NCBI GenBank assembly: GCA_025163595.1
Contig: CP104100.1
Coordinates: 434,001 to 498,000, forward strand
Reading direction: 5' to 3'
Length of the DNA stretch: 64,000 nt
Source: Phaeobacter sp. G2
GTDB taxonomy: Bacteria; Pseudomonadota; Alphaproteobacteria; Rhodobacterales; Rhodobacteraceae
In this document: piece by piece, positions 1 through 8,700 of the stretch
Layout: each line of letters begins with the position of its first letter
Numbering within the stretch: the first letter of the stretch is position 1
The notes under the pieces: generated by a model
Seen by the model: only the letters and a program-made list of their open reading frames with translations
The model's database searches: none
Told to the model about the DNA's origin: nothing
Made by a program: the position numbers and the translations under genes

Positions 1-2
1 CT

Positions 3-536
3 GAGAAGTATCCGCATGTGACCTTTTTCCTCAACGGCGGCAAGGAAGAGCCGGAACAGGGCGAAGACCGCGCCATGCCCAAATCGCCCAAGGTGGCGAC
101 CTATGATCTGCAGCCAGAGATGAGCGCGCCGGAGGTGACAGCGAAATTCGTTGCGGCGATTGAGGCCGGCTATGATCTGATTGTGACCAACTACGCCAAC
201 CCCGATATGGTTGGCCACACCGGTGACATTCAGGCCGCAATCAAGGCCTGCGAGGCGGTGGATCAGGGATTGGCCCAGGTGGTTGCGGCCTTGGAAAAGG
301 CCGGTGGCGCCATGCTGGTCACGGCGGATCATGGCAATTGCGAGGTTATGGTGGACCCCAAAACCGGTGGCGCTCATACCGCGCATACCACCAACCTGGT
401 GCCGGTGGCGCTGGTTGGCGGGCCAGCGGGGACTGGGCTGCGCAATGGCCGTCTTGCCGATCTTGCCCCCACCCTGCTAGAGCTTATGGGCTTGCCCAAG
501 CCGAAGGAAATGACCGGTGAGAGCCTGCTGACCTGA
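3..536 (+). CDS. gpmI: 2,3-bisphosphoglycerate-independent phosphoglycerate mutase, C-terminal part
   Basis: Last 177 residues of the cofactor-independent phosphoglycerate mutase, the cytosolic glycolytic enzyme interconverting 3- and 2-phosphoglycerate. The frame is open to the left edge, so the start and the catalytic serine lie outside the window. Visible family motifs are [15 protein letters not shown] and GAHTAHT, which carry Mn-binding His and Asp residues of the alkaline-phosphatase superfamily. The protein ends in [19 protein letters not shown], a normal C-terminus for the family. The envC-like and ctpA genes follow on the same strand, a common alphaproteobacterial order. The identification is secure; only the missing 5' end limits it. 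Confidence 0.95.
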   Translation, partial: EKYPHVTFFLNGGKEEPEQGEDRAMPKSPKVATYDLQPEMSAPEVTAKFVAAIEAGYDLIVTNYANPDMVGHTGDIQAAIKACEAVDQGLAQVVAALEKAGGAMLVTADHGNCEVMVDPKTGGAHTAHTTNLVPVALVGGPAGTGLRNGRLADLAPTLLELMGLPKPKEMTGESLLT

Positions 537-543
537 GACCCAG

Positions 544-585
544 ACCAAAACGACCTGACCAAAACGACCTGGCCAAAAAGATCTG
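544..585. repeat. Three tandem 14-bp repeats between gpmI and envC
   Basis: Between the gpmI stop and the next start lie two identical copies of ACCAAAACGACCTG (544-557, 558-571) and a third copy (572-585) with three differences. They fill most of the 55-bp gap. No function is evident. The array may be a slippage-prone minisatellite that changes the distance between the two genes. Confidence 0.8.
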
Positions 586-591
586 AACCAT

Positions 592-1740
592 ATGACCAAC
601 CGCGCCGCAGGGCTGCTTCTTTTTGCATTGATCAGCTTTGCCGCACCGCTGCAGGGCCAGCAGGCGCCTGCCGAGGCTGCACAGGCGGCAGCGGATCAGT
701 TGGAGGCGGCAACGGTGGCTTTGGAAGCCGCCGAAAGTGCGCGGGATCGGGTCAAGGCGCTAACTGGCACGGTGCGCGCCTACGAGGCCGGGCTGGGGGC
801 CATGCGTGAGGGGTTGCGGCGGGTGGCGCGCCGCGAATCGCAACTGCTGACCCAGCTGAAATCCCGCGAGGACGACGTGGCAGAGCTGTTGGGCATCCTG
901 CAGACCATAGAAACTTCTGCGCCGCCGGTGCTGATGCTGCATCCTTCGGGGCCGCTGGGGGCGGCGCGCTCGGCCATGATGGTGGCTGAGGTAACACCGG
1001 GGCTTTATGCCCGCGCCGAGGCGCTGCGCCGTGACCTGGAAGAGGTGCAGACCCTACGCCTGTTGCAGCAAAACGCTGCTGGCACCCTGGAAAAGGGTCT
1101 GTCCGGGGTGCAAGAGGCCCGGACCGCCCTGTCCGCCGCAATTGCTGACCGCACCGATCTGCCGCGGCGCTTTACCGAAAACTCCGTGCGCACTGCTATT
1201 TTGATTTCCTCGACTGAGACACTGACCGGATTTGCCAGTGGCTTGGCTGAAATTGCCGGCGGTGCTGAAAAGATTACGCCCCTTTCAGTGGATATCAGCG
1301 CCCAACGGGGAGAGCTTGACCTGCCGGTTGAAGGCCTGCTGCTGCGCGGCTTTGAAAAACGCGATGCGGCGGGGATTGCCCGTCCCGGCCTGCTGATTGC
1401 CGCCCGGCCCCGCGCCTTGGTGAGCACGCCAACGGCGGCGACAATCCGCTACCGTGGCCCGCTTTTGGACCTTGGCAATGTGGTGATCCTTGAACCACAG
1501 CCGGATACGCTTTTTATTTTGTCAGGACTGGCAGAGGTGTATGGCGCGGCTGGTCAGGTCATTCCCGCAGGCACGCCGGTGGGCCTGATGGGGGGAAGTG
1601 CTCCGCAGGCTGGTGCCATTTTGTCACTAAGTGGTGAAGGGGGTGGAACTGACCGGACAGAAACGCTCTATATAGAAGTTAGAATGGATAACAGCCCGGT
1701 GGATCCTGCAACATGGTTCCGCATCGGAAAAGGTGGATGA
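592..1740 (+). CDS. EnvC-like murein hydrolase activator (degenerate LytM/M23)
   Basis: A 382-residue exported protein. Residues 1-23 form a signal peptide ending near PLQGQQ. Residues about 25-200 are Ala/Glu/Arg-rich and read as a long coiled coil. Residues about 285-375 form a LytM-like domain. Its metal-binding His residues are missing: where an active M23 peptidase has HxH, this one reads LYIEVRMDNSPVDPATWF. That is the pattern of EnvC-type activators, which switch on periplasmic amidases at the division septum rather than cutting peptidoglycan. It lies between gpmI and ctpA, consistent with a cell-envelope cluster. Its stop is eight bases before the chosen ctpA start, so the two are probably co-translated. 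EnvC function is inferred from architecture. Confidence 0.82.
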   Translation: MTNRAAGLLLFALISFAAPLQGQQAPAEAAQAAADQLEAATVALEAAESARDRVKALTGTVRAYEAGLGAMREGLRRVARRESQLLTQLKSREDDVAELLGILQTIETSAPPVLMLHPSGPLGAARSAMMVAEVTPGLYARAEALRRDLEEVQTLRLLQQNAAGTLEKGLSGVQEARTALSAAIADRTDLPRRFTENSVRTAILISSTETLTGFASGLAEIAGGAEKITPLSVDISAQRGELDLPVEGLLLRGFEKRDAAGIARPGLLIAARPRALVSTPTAATIRYRGPLLDLGNVVILEPQPDTLFILSGLAEVYGAAGQVIPAGTPVGLMGGSAPQAGAILSLSGEGGGTDRTETLYIEVRMDNSPVDPATWFRIGKGG

Positions 1741-1747
1741 AGGTTTC

Positions 1748-3088
1748 ATGAGAAAATTTGCCATGGCGGCTATTGGCGGCACGCTGGCCGGAATCGTTGC
1801 AACAACCTATGTGGCCGGCCCGCTGCTGGCGCAGGAGACGGACCGCGAAGCAACGGTCTATGAGCAGCTGGATCTTTTTGGCGATATCTTTGAGCGTATT
1901 CGCGCCCAGTATGTCGAAGAGGTTGACGAGAAAGAGCTGATCGAGGCGGCCATTGGTGGCATGCTGTCGTCGCTTGATCCGCATTCCAGCTATCTGAAAC
2001 CAGATGATGCGGCCAGCATGCAGGTGCAGACTCGCGGTGAATTTGGCGGGCTCGGCATCGAGGTGACCCAGGAAGAGGGCTTTGTCAAAGTTGTCTCGCC
2101 CATTGATGGCACCCCGGCGGATGAGGCTGGCATGGAAGCCGGCGATTTCATTACCCATGTAGATGGCGAAAGCGTGCTTGGTCTGGGTCTGAACGAAGCG
2201 GTTGACCTGATGCGCGGTCCGGTGGGATCTGAAATTGTGATCACTGTGGTGCGCGAAGGCGAGGGAGAGCCCTTTGATGTGTCGATCATCCGCGACACCA
2301 TCAAGTTGACAGCCGTACGGGCCCGCACCGAAGGCGAAACCGTGGTGCTGCGGATCACCACCTTTAACCGTCAGACCACCCCCAACCTGGTATCCGGTTT
2401 GCAGGAACAGATCGAAGAGGCCGGCGGCATCGACAAGGTCAGCGGCATTGTGCTGGATCTGCGTAACAACCCCGGCGGCTTGCTGACCGAGGCGATCAGC
2501 GTTGCTGATAGTTTCCTCGACAGCGGCGAGATCGTCTCGACCCGTGGCCGCAACCCAGAAGACGGCGAGCGATTCAACGCCACCCCCGGGGATCTCTCTG
2601 GTGGCAAACCCATCGTGGTGCTGATCAACGGTGGCTCTGCTTCGGCGTCTGAAATTGTCGCCGGTGCACTGCAGGATCATCGCCGCGCCATCGTCGTGGG
2701 CAGCAAAAGCTTTGGCAAAGGTTCGGTTCAGACCGTGATGCCGCTGCGGGGCAATGGCGCCATGCGCTTGACCACGGCGCGTTATTACACCCCCTCTGGC
2801 CGGTCGATCCAGGCGCTGGGCGTGTCCCCCGACATCGTGGTCGAGCAGCCGCGCCGCACCGCCGAGACAGAAGAGGCCGAGGAAGAGAGCGCAGCCCGCC
2901 GGACCCGCACCGAGGCGGATCTGCGTGGCAGCCTCAACAACGACAGCCTGACCGAGGATGAAATCCGCCAGATCAAAGAGGATCGTGAGCGGGCAGAAAA
3001 AGCCGCTGCACTGCGTGAGCAGGATTACCAGCTGGCCTATGCCATCGACATCCTCAAGGGTCTTGTTGCCCTGGGGCCAAAGCAATAA
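1748..3088 (+). CDS. ctpA: Carboxy-terminal processing peptidase (S41 family)
   Basis: A 446-residue serine protease of the CtpA/Prc family, acting in the periplasm on C-terminal tails of envelope proteins. The ATG at 1748 is preferred over the in-frame GTG at 1733 because GAAGG lies five bases upstream of it and it begins a clean signal peptide (MRKFAMAAIGGTLAG). A PDZ domain spans about residues 98-170. The catalytic dyad is visible: Ser299 in GGSASASEI and Lys324 in SFGKGSVQ, with the usual spacing of 25. The C-terminal 70 residues are charged (Glu/Arg-rich). EnvC-type activators and Ctp peptidases are often neighbours and both concern peptidoglycan remodelling. Confidence 0.93.
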   Translation: MRKFAMAAIGGTLAGIVATTYVAGPLLAQETDREATVYEQLDLFGDIFERIRAQYVEEVDEKELIEAAIGGMLSSLDPHSSYLKPDDAASMQVQTRGEFGGLGIEVTQEEGFVKVVSPIDGTPADEAGMEAGDFITHVDGESVLGLGLNEAVDLMRGPVGSEIVITVVREGEGEPFDVSIIRDTIKLTAVRARTEGETVVLRITTFNRQTTPNLVSGLQEQIEEAGGIDKVSGIVLDLRNNPGGLLTEAISVADSFLDSGEIVSTRGRNPEDGERFNATPGDLSGGKPIVVLINGGSASASEIVAGALQDHRRAIVVGSKSFGKGSVQTVMPLRGNGAMRLTTARYYTPSGRSIQALGVSPDIVVEQPRRTAETEEAEEESAARRTRTEADLRGSLNNDSLTEDEIRQIKEDRERAEKAAALREQDYQLAYAIDILKGLVALGPKQ

Positions 3089-3142
3089 CCGGGTGTGAAA
3101 TATCAGGGGCGGAGTCCCTGTATTTTCTGCCAGATATTGATC

Positions 3143-3173
3143 AGGACCGCTCCTTTGGGGGCGGTCCTTTTTT
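3143..3173 (+). terminator. Rho-independent terminator after ctpA
   Basis: An 8-bp stem (AGGACCGC / GCGGTCCT) with a 10-base loop runs directly into a run of six T. It lies 55 bp after the ctpA stop and should end the gpmI-envC-ctpA transcript. Confidence 0.85.
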
Positions 3174-3290
3174 GTCACCAAGGGAACCGCAGCGGGGCAG
3201 CGAACGCAAAGGGGCTTTAGCCGACTGGCAATCTGTGGTTCTTAGCGCGCAACCTGTGCTGCCACGTCTCCGTAAGAAAGCAGATCCTTT

Positions 3291-4388
3291 ATGACCACCC
3301 GGGATGATCCCCAAGCGCCAGCAAGCGGTGTTGATCAGGGCGCTCCAGATCAACACGGCGCAGATCTGTCCGTGCTGGAGAAGCTCGGCTGGCAGCCGTT
3401 CTTTGCCGATCAGGTGATGGGAGAGGACCTGGAGCAGACCCCGCCGGTGCGGGTTGTCGAGGCCCATCGCAGCGGGTTACGCGTTCAGGGGGACGGTATC
3501 GACCAGCTGGTACCGCCGAAACTGGCTGCCACGGTTGGTGACTGGGTGTTGCTCGACCGGGTGCTGCCAACCGCCAGTCGGGTGCTGGAGCGCAAAAGCC
3601 TGTTCAAGCGGCGCGCTCCGGGGCATGACCGCAGTATCCAGTTGATCGCGGCCAATACCGATACCAGTTTTATTGTCACCTCCTGCAATCCCGATTTCAA
3701 CCTGGCCCGGCTGGAACGCTATCTGGCGCTGGCCTTTGAGGCCGAGGTGACGCCAGTGATCCTGCTGACCAAGCCGGATCTCTGCGACGATCCTGCGCCC
3801 TATGTGGAACAGGCGCAGAGCATCTCGTCACGGGTGCCGGTGGTGCTGCTGAATGCCAAAAGCGATAGCGCCAAAGACCAGCTCGCGCCCTGGTGCAAAC
3901 CGGGTGACACGCTGGTGTTTCTGGGCACCTCGGGGGTGGGGAAATCGACACTGGTCAATGCTCTGTTTGGCCGGGACACCGCTGAGACGGCTGAAATTCG
4001 CGAGGATGATGCCCGTGGTCGCCATACCACGCGGCACCGGCAGATGCGGTTTTTGCCCAATGGCTGCGCTGTGATGGACACGCCGGGCATGCGCGAGCTG
4101 CAGATGGCCGAGGCAGAGGCCGGCATTGCCGATCTGTTTGAGGATCTGACCGACCTCGCCGGTCAGTGTAAGTTCCGCAATTGCAAACACGAAAACGAGC
4201 CCGGCTGTGCCTTGATCGCCGCCCGTACGCGCGGTGATCTTGATCCCGTGCGGCTGGAGCGCTGGCGCAAGCTGGTTGTCGAGGACCGCAGCAACACCGC
4301 GTCGCTTGCAGAGCGCAAACGAGGCGGCAAGGCCCTGCGCAAAACCATCCGCAGCATGAAAAAGCTGAACAAGAAGCTTGGCCGCTGA
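3291..4388 (+). CDS. rsgA: Ribosome small subunit-dependent GTPase A
   Basis: A 365-residue circularly permuted GTPase that checks late maturation of the 30S ribosomal subunit. An OB-fold occupies about residues 40-95. The G motifs come in permuted order: G4 as TKPD (about 163), the P-loop GTSGVGKST at about 213-221, then G3 DTPG at about 263. The C-terminal zinc motif CKFRNCKHENEPGC (about 293-306) supplies three Cys and one His. The tail is very basic (KRGGKALRKTIRSMKKLNKK), typical for rRNA contact. It stands alone behind the ctpA terminator. Length and motifs match the family well. Confidence 0.94.
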   Translation: MTTRDDPQAPASGVDQGAPDQHGADLSVLEKLGWQPFFADQVMGEDLEQTPPVRVVEAHRSGLRVQGDGIDQLVPPKLAATVGDWVLLDRVLPTASRVLERKSLFKRRAPGHDRSIQLIAANTDTSFIVTSCNPDFNLARLERYLALAFEAEVTPVILLTKPDLCDDPAPYVEQAQSISSRVPVVLLNAKSDSAKDQLAPWCKPGDTLVFLGTSGVGKSTLVNALFGRDTAETAEIREDDARGRHTTRHRQMRFLPNGCAVMDTPGMRELQMAEAEAGIADLFEDLTDLAGQCKFRNCKHENEPGCALIAARTRGDLDPVRLERWRKLVVEDRSNTASLAERKRGGKALRKTIRSMKKLNKKLGR

Positions 4389-4481
4389 CGGCGCAGCGCA
4401 ATTTGGCGGATGATTTGCTTTTTCGACAGTAACGCCCGGAAACCGGCGACGGCGGGCCTATGGATTGGCTAATCTGCTGCC

Positions 4482-5546
4482 ATGATGTTTGACCTGCCTG
4501 ATTCCCAAACGCTTTATGCCGCGCTTTGCGCCCGTGATGCGAGCTATGAGGGGCGCGCCTATGTTGGCGTCTCTTCCACTGGTATCTTTTGTCGCCTCAG
4601 TTGCCCGGCGCGCAACCCCAAGTTCGAGAACTGCCAGTTCTTTGCCTCGCCCGGCGCCTGCATCGAGGCAGGTTTTCGTGCCTGCAAACGCTGCAAGCCG
4701 CTGAAAGCTGCCGCCGGGGATGACCCGATGGTGCAGCCGCTGATCGACGCGCTGGAGGCGCGTCCGACCCACCGGTGGCGCGAGGATGACCTGGTGCAGC
4801 TGGGTTATGATCCTTCGACCGTGCGGCGGGCTTTCAAGCGCCATTTTGGCATGACCTTTCTGGAAATGGCGCGGCAACGGCGGCTGCGTGAGGGCTTTAC
4901 CGCCCTGTCCGCCGGAGAGCCGGTGATTGCGGCGCAGATCGATGCGGGCTTTGACAGCCCCTCGGCCTTTCGCGCTGCCTTTGCCCGGTTGGTTGGCATG
5001 GCCCCCGGTGCCTTTCGCAAGGATGCGCTGCTGTTGGCGGATTGGATCGATACGCCGCTTGGAGCGATGATTGCCATCAGCTGTCAGCACCAGCTGCATC
5101 TGCTTGAATTTGCCGATCGCAAGGCCCTGCCGCGGGAGATGCAGCGGCTGCAAAAGGCGCAGCCCGGCGGCATTGGCTTTGGTCGCCCGGCGCCGACGCA
5201 GCAGATTGCGGCGGAACTGGCTGATTATTTTGCCGGTACCCAGGCGCGATTTGATACGCCTCTGGCGCTGCATGGTACCGATTTTGAACGGCAGGTCTGG
5301 CGCGCCCTGTTGCAGATCCCGGCGGGTGAGACCCGCAGCTATTCGCAGATCGCCCAGGAGCTGGGCCGCCCGACCGCAACCCGCGCGGTGGCGCGGGCCA
5401 ATGGCAGTAATCAAATTGCCGTGGTCATTCCCTGCCACCGGGTTCTTGCGGCGGATGGCAGCCTGACCGGCTATGGCGGCGGGCTGTGGCGCAAACAACG
5501 GCTCATCGAGATTGAAACCAGCTACACAGAAAGGCTGACTGCATGA
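4482..5546 (+). CDS. ada: Bifunctional Ada: methylphosphotriester/O6-alkylguanine DNA methyltransferase and activator
   Basis: A 354-residue three-part adaptive-response protein. The N-terminal zinc domain has Cys37, Cys41, Cys68 and Cys71, matching E. coli Ada Cys38/42/69/72 one residue off; Cys37 would be the methylphosphotriester acceptor. An AraC-type helix-turn-helix covers about residues 85-165 (DLVQLGYDPSTVRRAFKRHF). The C-terminal methyltransferase domain carries the PCHR box with acceptor Cys318. It should repair alkylated DNA in suicide reactions and activate alkylation-response genes. An alternative start is the ATG one codon on. Its stop overlaps the next start (ATGA), so the downstream lyase-like gene is translationally coupled, which is not the classical alkB partner. 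Confidence 0.93.
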   Translation: MMFDLPDSQTLYAALCARDASYEGRAYVGVSSTGIFCRLSCPARNPKFENCQFFASPGACIEAGFRACKRCKPLKAAAGDDPMVQPLIDALEARPTHRWREDDLVQLGYDPSTVRRAFKRHFGMTFLEMARQRRLREGFTALSAGEPVIAAQIDAGFDSPSAFRAAFARLVGMAPGAFRKDALLLADWIDTPLGAMIAISCQHQLHLLEFADRKALPREMQRLQKAQPGGIGFGRPAPTQQIAAELADYFAGTQARFDTPLALHGTDFERQVWRALLQIPAGETRSYSQIAQELGRPTATRAVARANGSNQIAVVIPCHRVLAADGSLTGYGGGLWRKQRLIEIETSYTERLTA

Positions 5547-6289
5547 CTTATTCCCAACGGGCTCGTGCCTTTGGCACCCTGCACCAACCGGGCACCCCCC
5601 TGGTGCTGTATAATATCTGGGATGCGGGCAGCGCGGCTGCGATTGCCCAAAACGGTGCTCAGGCGCTGGGCACCGGCAGCTGGTCGGTGGCGGCAGCACA
5701 GGGCTATGGTGATGGGGAGACGATCCCACTGGAGCTGCTGTTGCAGATTGTCACGCGGATCACCGCCCATTGTGATCTACCGTTGACGGTTGATTTTGAA
5801 GGCGGATTTGCGCGACAGCCCGAGACGCTGACCTTGAATGCCAAAAAACTGGTGGCAACGGGCGCGGTTGGGATCAATTTTGAGGATCAGATCATCGGCG
5901 GCGACGGGCTTTATGAGATCAATGAGCAAACCAACCGGATTGCAGCGATGCGCGCGGCTGATGCGGATTACTTTATCAATGCCCGTACCGATTTGTTTTT
6001 GAAAACCCCGGCGCCTGACCGCCATGAGGATCTGCTGGATGAAGCGCTGACGCGGGCGGCCGCCTATGCCGCCGCCGGGGCCAGTGGCTTTTTTGTTCCC
6101 GGCCTGACGGATGCGGGGTTGATTGCCCGTATCACGGAGGCCTCGCCGCTGCCGGTCAATGTGATGATGCGTCCCGGCATGACCCTGTCAGCCATGGCCG
6201 CTTCCGGTGTGGCACGGGCCAGCTATGGGCCGCAGCCCTATGTCAAGGCAATGCAACAACTGGGTGCGGACTTTGCGGCGCTAGAGTAG
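5543..6289 (+). CDS. Isocitrate lyase/PEP mutase superfamily protein
   Basis: A 248-residue (beta/alpha)8-barrel protein of the isocitrate lyase/phosphoenolpyruvate mutase superfamily, which makes or breaks C-C or P-C bonds next to a carboxylate. Recognisable pieces are LYNIWDAGSA near the N-terminus, TVDFEGGF (metal-binding acidic segment, about residue 77), GINFEDQ (about 112) and NARTDLF (about 150). The Lys-Lys-Cys-Gly-His signature of true isocitrate lyase is absent, so it is not AceA. The substrate cannot be told. It overlaps the ada stop by four bases (ATGA), so the two are co-expressed; the link to alkylation damage is unexplained. Confidence 0.8.
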   Translation: MTYSQRARAFGTLHQPGTPLVLYNIWDAGSAAAIAQNGAQALGTGSWSVAAAQGYGDGETIPLELLLQIVTRITAHCDLPLTVDFEGGFARQPETLTLNAKKLVATGAVGINFEDQIIGGDGLYEINEQTNRIAAMRAADADYFINARTDLFLKTPAPDRHEDLLDEALTRAAAYAAAGASGFFVPGLTDAGLIARITEASPLPVNVMMRPGMTLSAMAASGVARASYGPQPYVKAMQQLGADFAALE

Positions 6290-6321
6290 CCGCTAGCTGG
6301 GCTGGCCCGGTGTAGATCGGA

Positions 6322-6693
6322 TCAGCTGGTTTCCAGGCAATGGCGGCGAAAGGCGCGTTTCAGCATGTCCAGTTCGGCCCGTAACAGATCAATCTCGGCA
6401 CGCATGTCATCCACTGCGGCCTCCCCGGCGATCAGCGAAAAGCTTTCCAGTTTCTTGCCGCCTTCGGCGATGACAAAGGTCTGCACCCCATCAGAGATCG
6501 CCTGGGCCGGAATGGTAATATGCAGGGCCCACTCGCTGGCGGTGCTGCCCTCGCTGATTGAGAGACCTTCGATGGGTTGGTCCTGATAGAGCACCTGAAT
6601 ATCCGGCGGCAGGCCGCTGTCGCCTGCGTTCTGGATTACCCCTTCCCAGGTGCCATTTTGAAAACGGATCTTGGTGACGGTCAGGTCGCTCAT
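6322..6693 (-). CDS. Conserved hypothetical protein, beta-rich with C-terminal coiled coil
   Basis: A 123-residue cytosolic-looking protein with no signal peptide. The start is set at MSDLTV, with GAGG nine bases upstream; the longer open frame would run into the preceding gene. The first 85 residues alternate as in a small beta-sandwich (WEGVIQNAGDSGLPPDIQVLY). Residues about 93-118 form an amphipathic helix with heptads (MRAEIDLLRAELDMLKRAF), probably an oligomerisation coil. It begins 10 bp after the stop of the DUF6478-like gene on the same strand, so the two form an operon. The function is unknown. Confidence 0.75.
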   Translation of the reverse strand: MSDLTVTKIRFQNGTWEGVIQNAGDSGLPPDIQVLYQDQPIEGLSISEGSTASEWALHITIPAQAISDGVQTFVIAEGGKKLESFSLIAGEAAVDDMRAEIDLLRAELDMLKRAFRRHCLETS

Positions 6694-6703
6694 GTTTTGG
6701 GCC

Positions 6704-7465
6704 TCAGATATTGGCGCGGCGGTGGCGCGCAAAAGTCAGATCGCGCAGAATGACCTGGTTCATGTCAGGCGCCTCAAAGATGAGGTCGAGCCAGATACGC
6801 TCGATGCGCTTTTCGTTCAGGTCGGAATAGGCGAGGTCAAATTCCACGGTGACGTTTTTTTCACCCAAGGGCAATTCGCGCACCAATTGTTCGGTGTTGG
6901 GGCCGTGGCGAATATTGAGACGGGCAAAAATTTCGATGGGCTTTTCGGTCTCTATTATGCTGTCGATGCGCATCAGATGATGCCGCGACAGGCCCTGGCA
7001 GGCCTCAGTCGGGAGGTCGACGACCAACGACAGGAAGGATCCGTCAAAATTAAACACGTCCATGCGCAGGCCAAAGGGGGCGAGATCCTCTTCGCGGCTG
7101 TTGCGCAACTGGCGCAAAGTCAGCTCCGAAATGCTGCAATCGTGAAACAGGGTGATTTCGTCACCAAGCTTGGATTTGGAGGGCACCGAGGAAATTCCCG
7201 GTGTCGGCATTGGTCCGCGCCACAGCTCGGGCCGCCAGGACCAGTCGGTGCCATGGGGACGTGGAAAAAAGGAGGTGCCAATTTGCGGCAGGGCCAGACG
7301 TCCTTCGGCGATATGGATCAACCGGTCCAACTCCCCCCGCAGCGCACGGGCCTGGTTTCGCAGTTGGCGCAGTTGTGACAGCGGCATGCGCGCGGCCTGG
7401 GCTGTGCCCCGCTGCCAGCGCCGCAGGGCGCGCCGATGAAACAGCTTGTTTAGAAAACCGCCCAT
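6704..7465 (-). CDS. Conserved Rhodobacteraceae protein (DUF6478-like)
   Basis: A 253-residue protein. The very basic N-terminal 50 residues (FHRRALRRWQRG, then a Leu/Arg coiled coil QLRQLRNQARALRGELDRL) precede a domain with TDWSWRPELWRGP at about residue 75 and several beta strands after that (MDVFNFDGSFLSLVVDLP). From memory this matches a family of unknown function limited mostly to Rhodobacteraceae (DUF6478); the name needs a profile search. No signal peptide or membrane segment is present. It shares an operon with the small coiled-coil protein downstream, so the two may bind each other. Confidence 0.72.
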   Translation of the reverse strand: MGGFLNKLFHRRALRRWQRGTAQAARMPLSQLRQLRNQARALRGELDRLIHIAEGRLALPQIGTSFFPRPHGTDWSWRPELWRGPMPTPGISSVPSKSKLGDEITLFHDCSISELTLRQLRNSREEDLAPFGLRMDVFNFDGSFLSLVVDLPTEACQGLSRHHLMRIDSIIETEKPIEIFARLNIRHGPNTEQLVRELPLGEKNVTVEFDLAYSDLNEKRIERIWLDLIFEAPDMNQVILRDLTFARHRRANI

Positions 7466-7582
7466 ATTGCGTTCTGCACCTTTTGTTATGTTTGGCCTTT
7501 TGCCCGCAGCTTCTGCCTTGGGCGTTTTTGTTCAGCAGGTCTGGCCGCAGGCGGGTGGGTTCGACCGAGCCATCGACCTTCT

Positions 7583-8587
7583 TTACTCTGTTGTCAATCT
7601 AGCCGTGGAAGAGCTGTGAAATAAACCGCGAATCCGCTGCCCCAGCGAGAGTTTTTCCGCCGGAGCGTTCTGCGCGAGGGCAACAGCAGCATCTGATGGG
7701 GGCCTGGCTGTTTCGGAGCGCGCCTTTGGCCGGAGGGAGGCAGCTGCCGGCGGCTGCGCCAGAGGGGGCGACTGCCGGTCCTGGGTCGAAAGAGGCGCAG
7801 GCTGCGGCGCTGTTATCAAGCTGGCATTTTGACTGCGCCGGGTCATCTCGGTCAGCAGCTTGGCACCGGCCGGTCCCAGCAGGCTGCTGCCGTCGGGGGC
7901 ATAAAGCGCAAGGACAACCAGATGGTTGTTCACCACAAAGGCCCCCCGCCAATGCTGGTCACTGGCGCCAGAGCCGCCCATGGCATTATGGCCTGGCCAC
8001 TGCAACCGGACCAGGGGCAACAGGCCCTTGTCATCATAATACAGCAGCTTTGCCCCCGTGGCAGTCTGGGCCAGCTCTGTGGTTGAGGGCGCCTCAGCCC
8101 CCTGGGCCGGGCCGATGGTGGCGGTGATGACGGCGGCGCGATTTCGCCCGAACAGACTGGGGCCATGCAACAGATTGCAGCGGGGCAGCAGGGCAAACCC
8201 ACCATCGGCATCCTGGCGCAGCATGGTGGTGTCGATGCAATGGCCCGCAGGGGCAACCAGTGTGACCTTGCCCTGGGAAAACTGGGCCTGGGTCTTTGTT
8301 GGAGCGCGCGCGGTCTGGCTGTGCTGATCCTTGTTCTGTTCACCGCGGGTGGCAAAGGAAAACCCCGCCTGCGGCAGTGTGGAACAGGCGGACAGCGCGC
8401 AGGTCACCGCCAGCGCCGCGAGGGGCCTCAGGCCCGCAAAGCGTCTGCTTGCTCTTGCGGTCCCGTCTTTTGTTGCCCCGTCTTCTGGCGTTCCGTGACC
8501 AAAGCTCCAACACTGAGAGGGCGCTTTGGCCGTGGTGACTGGGGGCCTATGCTGTCTGAAAGGCCGACAGGCTGTGGTGAAATTCAT
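7583..8587 (-). CDS. Putative lipoprotein of unknown function
   Basis: A 334-residue open frame. A lipoprotein signal (GLRPLAALAVTCALSAC) places the lipidated Cys at residue 68 of the longest frame. That is unusually far in, but no ATG, GTG or TTG lies in frame at a normal distance upstream, so the start is uncertain: either an extended leader is real or an unusual start codon is used. After the lipobox comes a Gln/Thr-rich linker, then a compact domain with two Cys (about 145 and 165: GHCIDTT, PRCNLLHG) that could form a disulfide, then a long Pro/Ala/Ser-rich C-terminal region. It is divergent from the ABC/cNMP gene. No family is recognised. Confidence 0.65.
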   Translation of the reverse strand: MNFTTACRPFRQHRPPVTTAKAPSQCWSFGHGTPEDGATKDGTARASRRFAGLRPLAALAVTCALSACSTLPQAGFSFATRGEQNKDQHSQTARAPTKTQAQFSQGKVTLVAPAGHCIDTTMLRQDADGGFALLPRCNLLHGPSLFGRNRAAVITATIGPAQGAEAPSTTELAQTATGAKLLYYDDKGLLPLVRLQWPGHNAMGGSGASDQHWRGAFVVNNHLVVLALYAPDGSSLLGPAGAKLLTEMTRRSQNASLITAPQPAPLSTQDRQSPPLAQPPAAASLRPKARSETARPPSDAAVALAQNAPAEKLSLGQRIRGLFHSSSTARLTTE

Positions 8588-8700
8588 CTCTGTTGGTCTT
8601 CTGACCTGTCCCGGTCAGCCTCTGTTGCCCCGCTGCCGGGGGTCTGTTGGTTTGGTCGCGCAATAAATTTGCAGCTTTGTGGCTGCAACGACAAAGTTGC

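Noticed and set aside
1679..3181. 500-residue open frame on the minus strand opposite ctpA
   Set aside because: It lies wholly antisense to a gene with intact PDZ and Ser-Lys motifs. Its composition (Gln/His/Arg-rich, no motif) is that of a GC-rich shadow frame.
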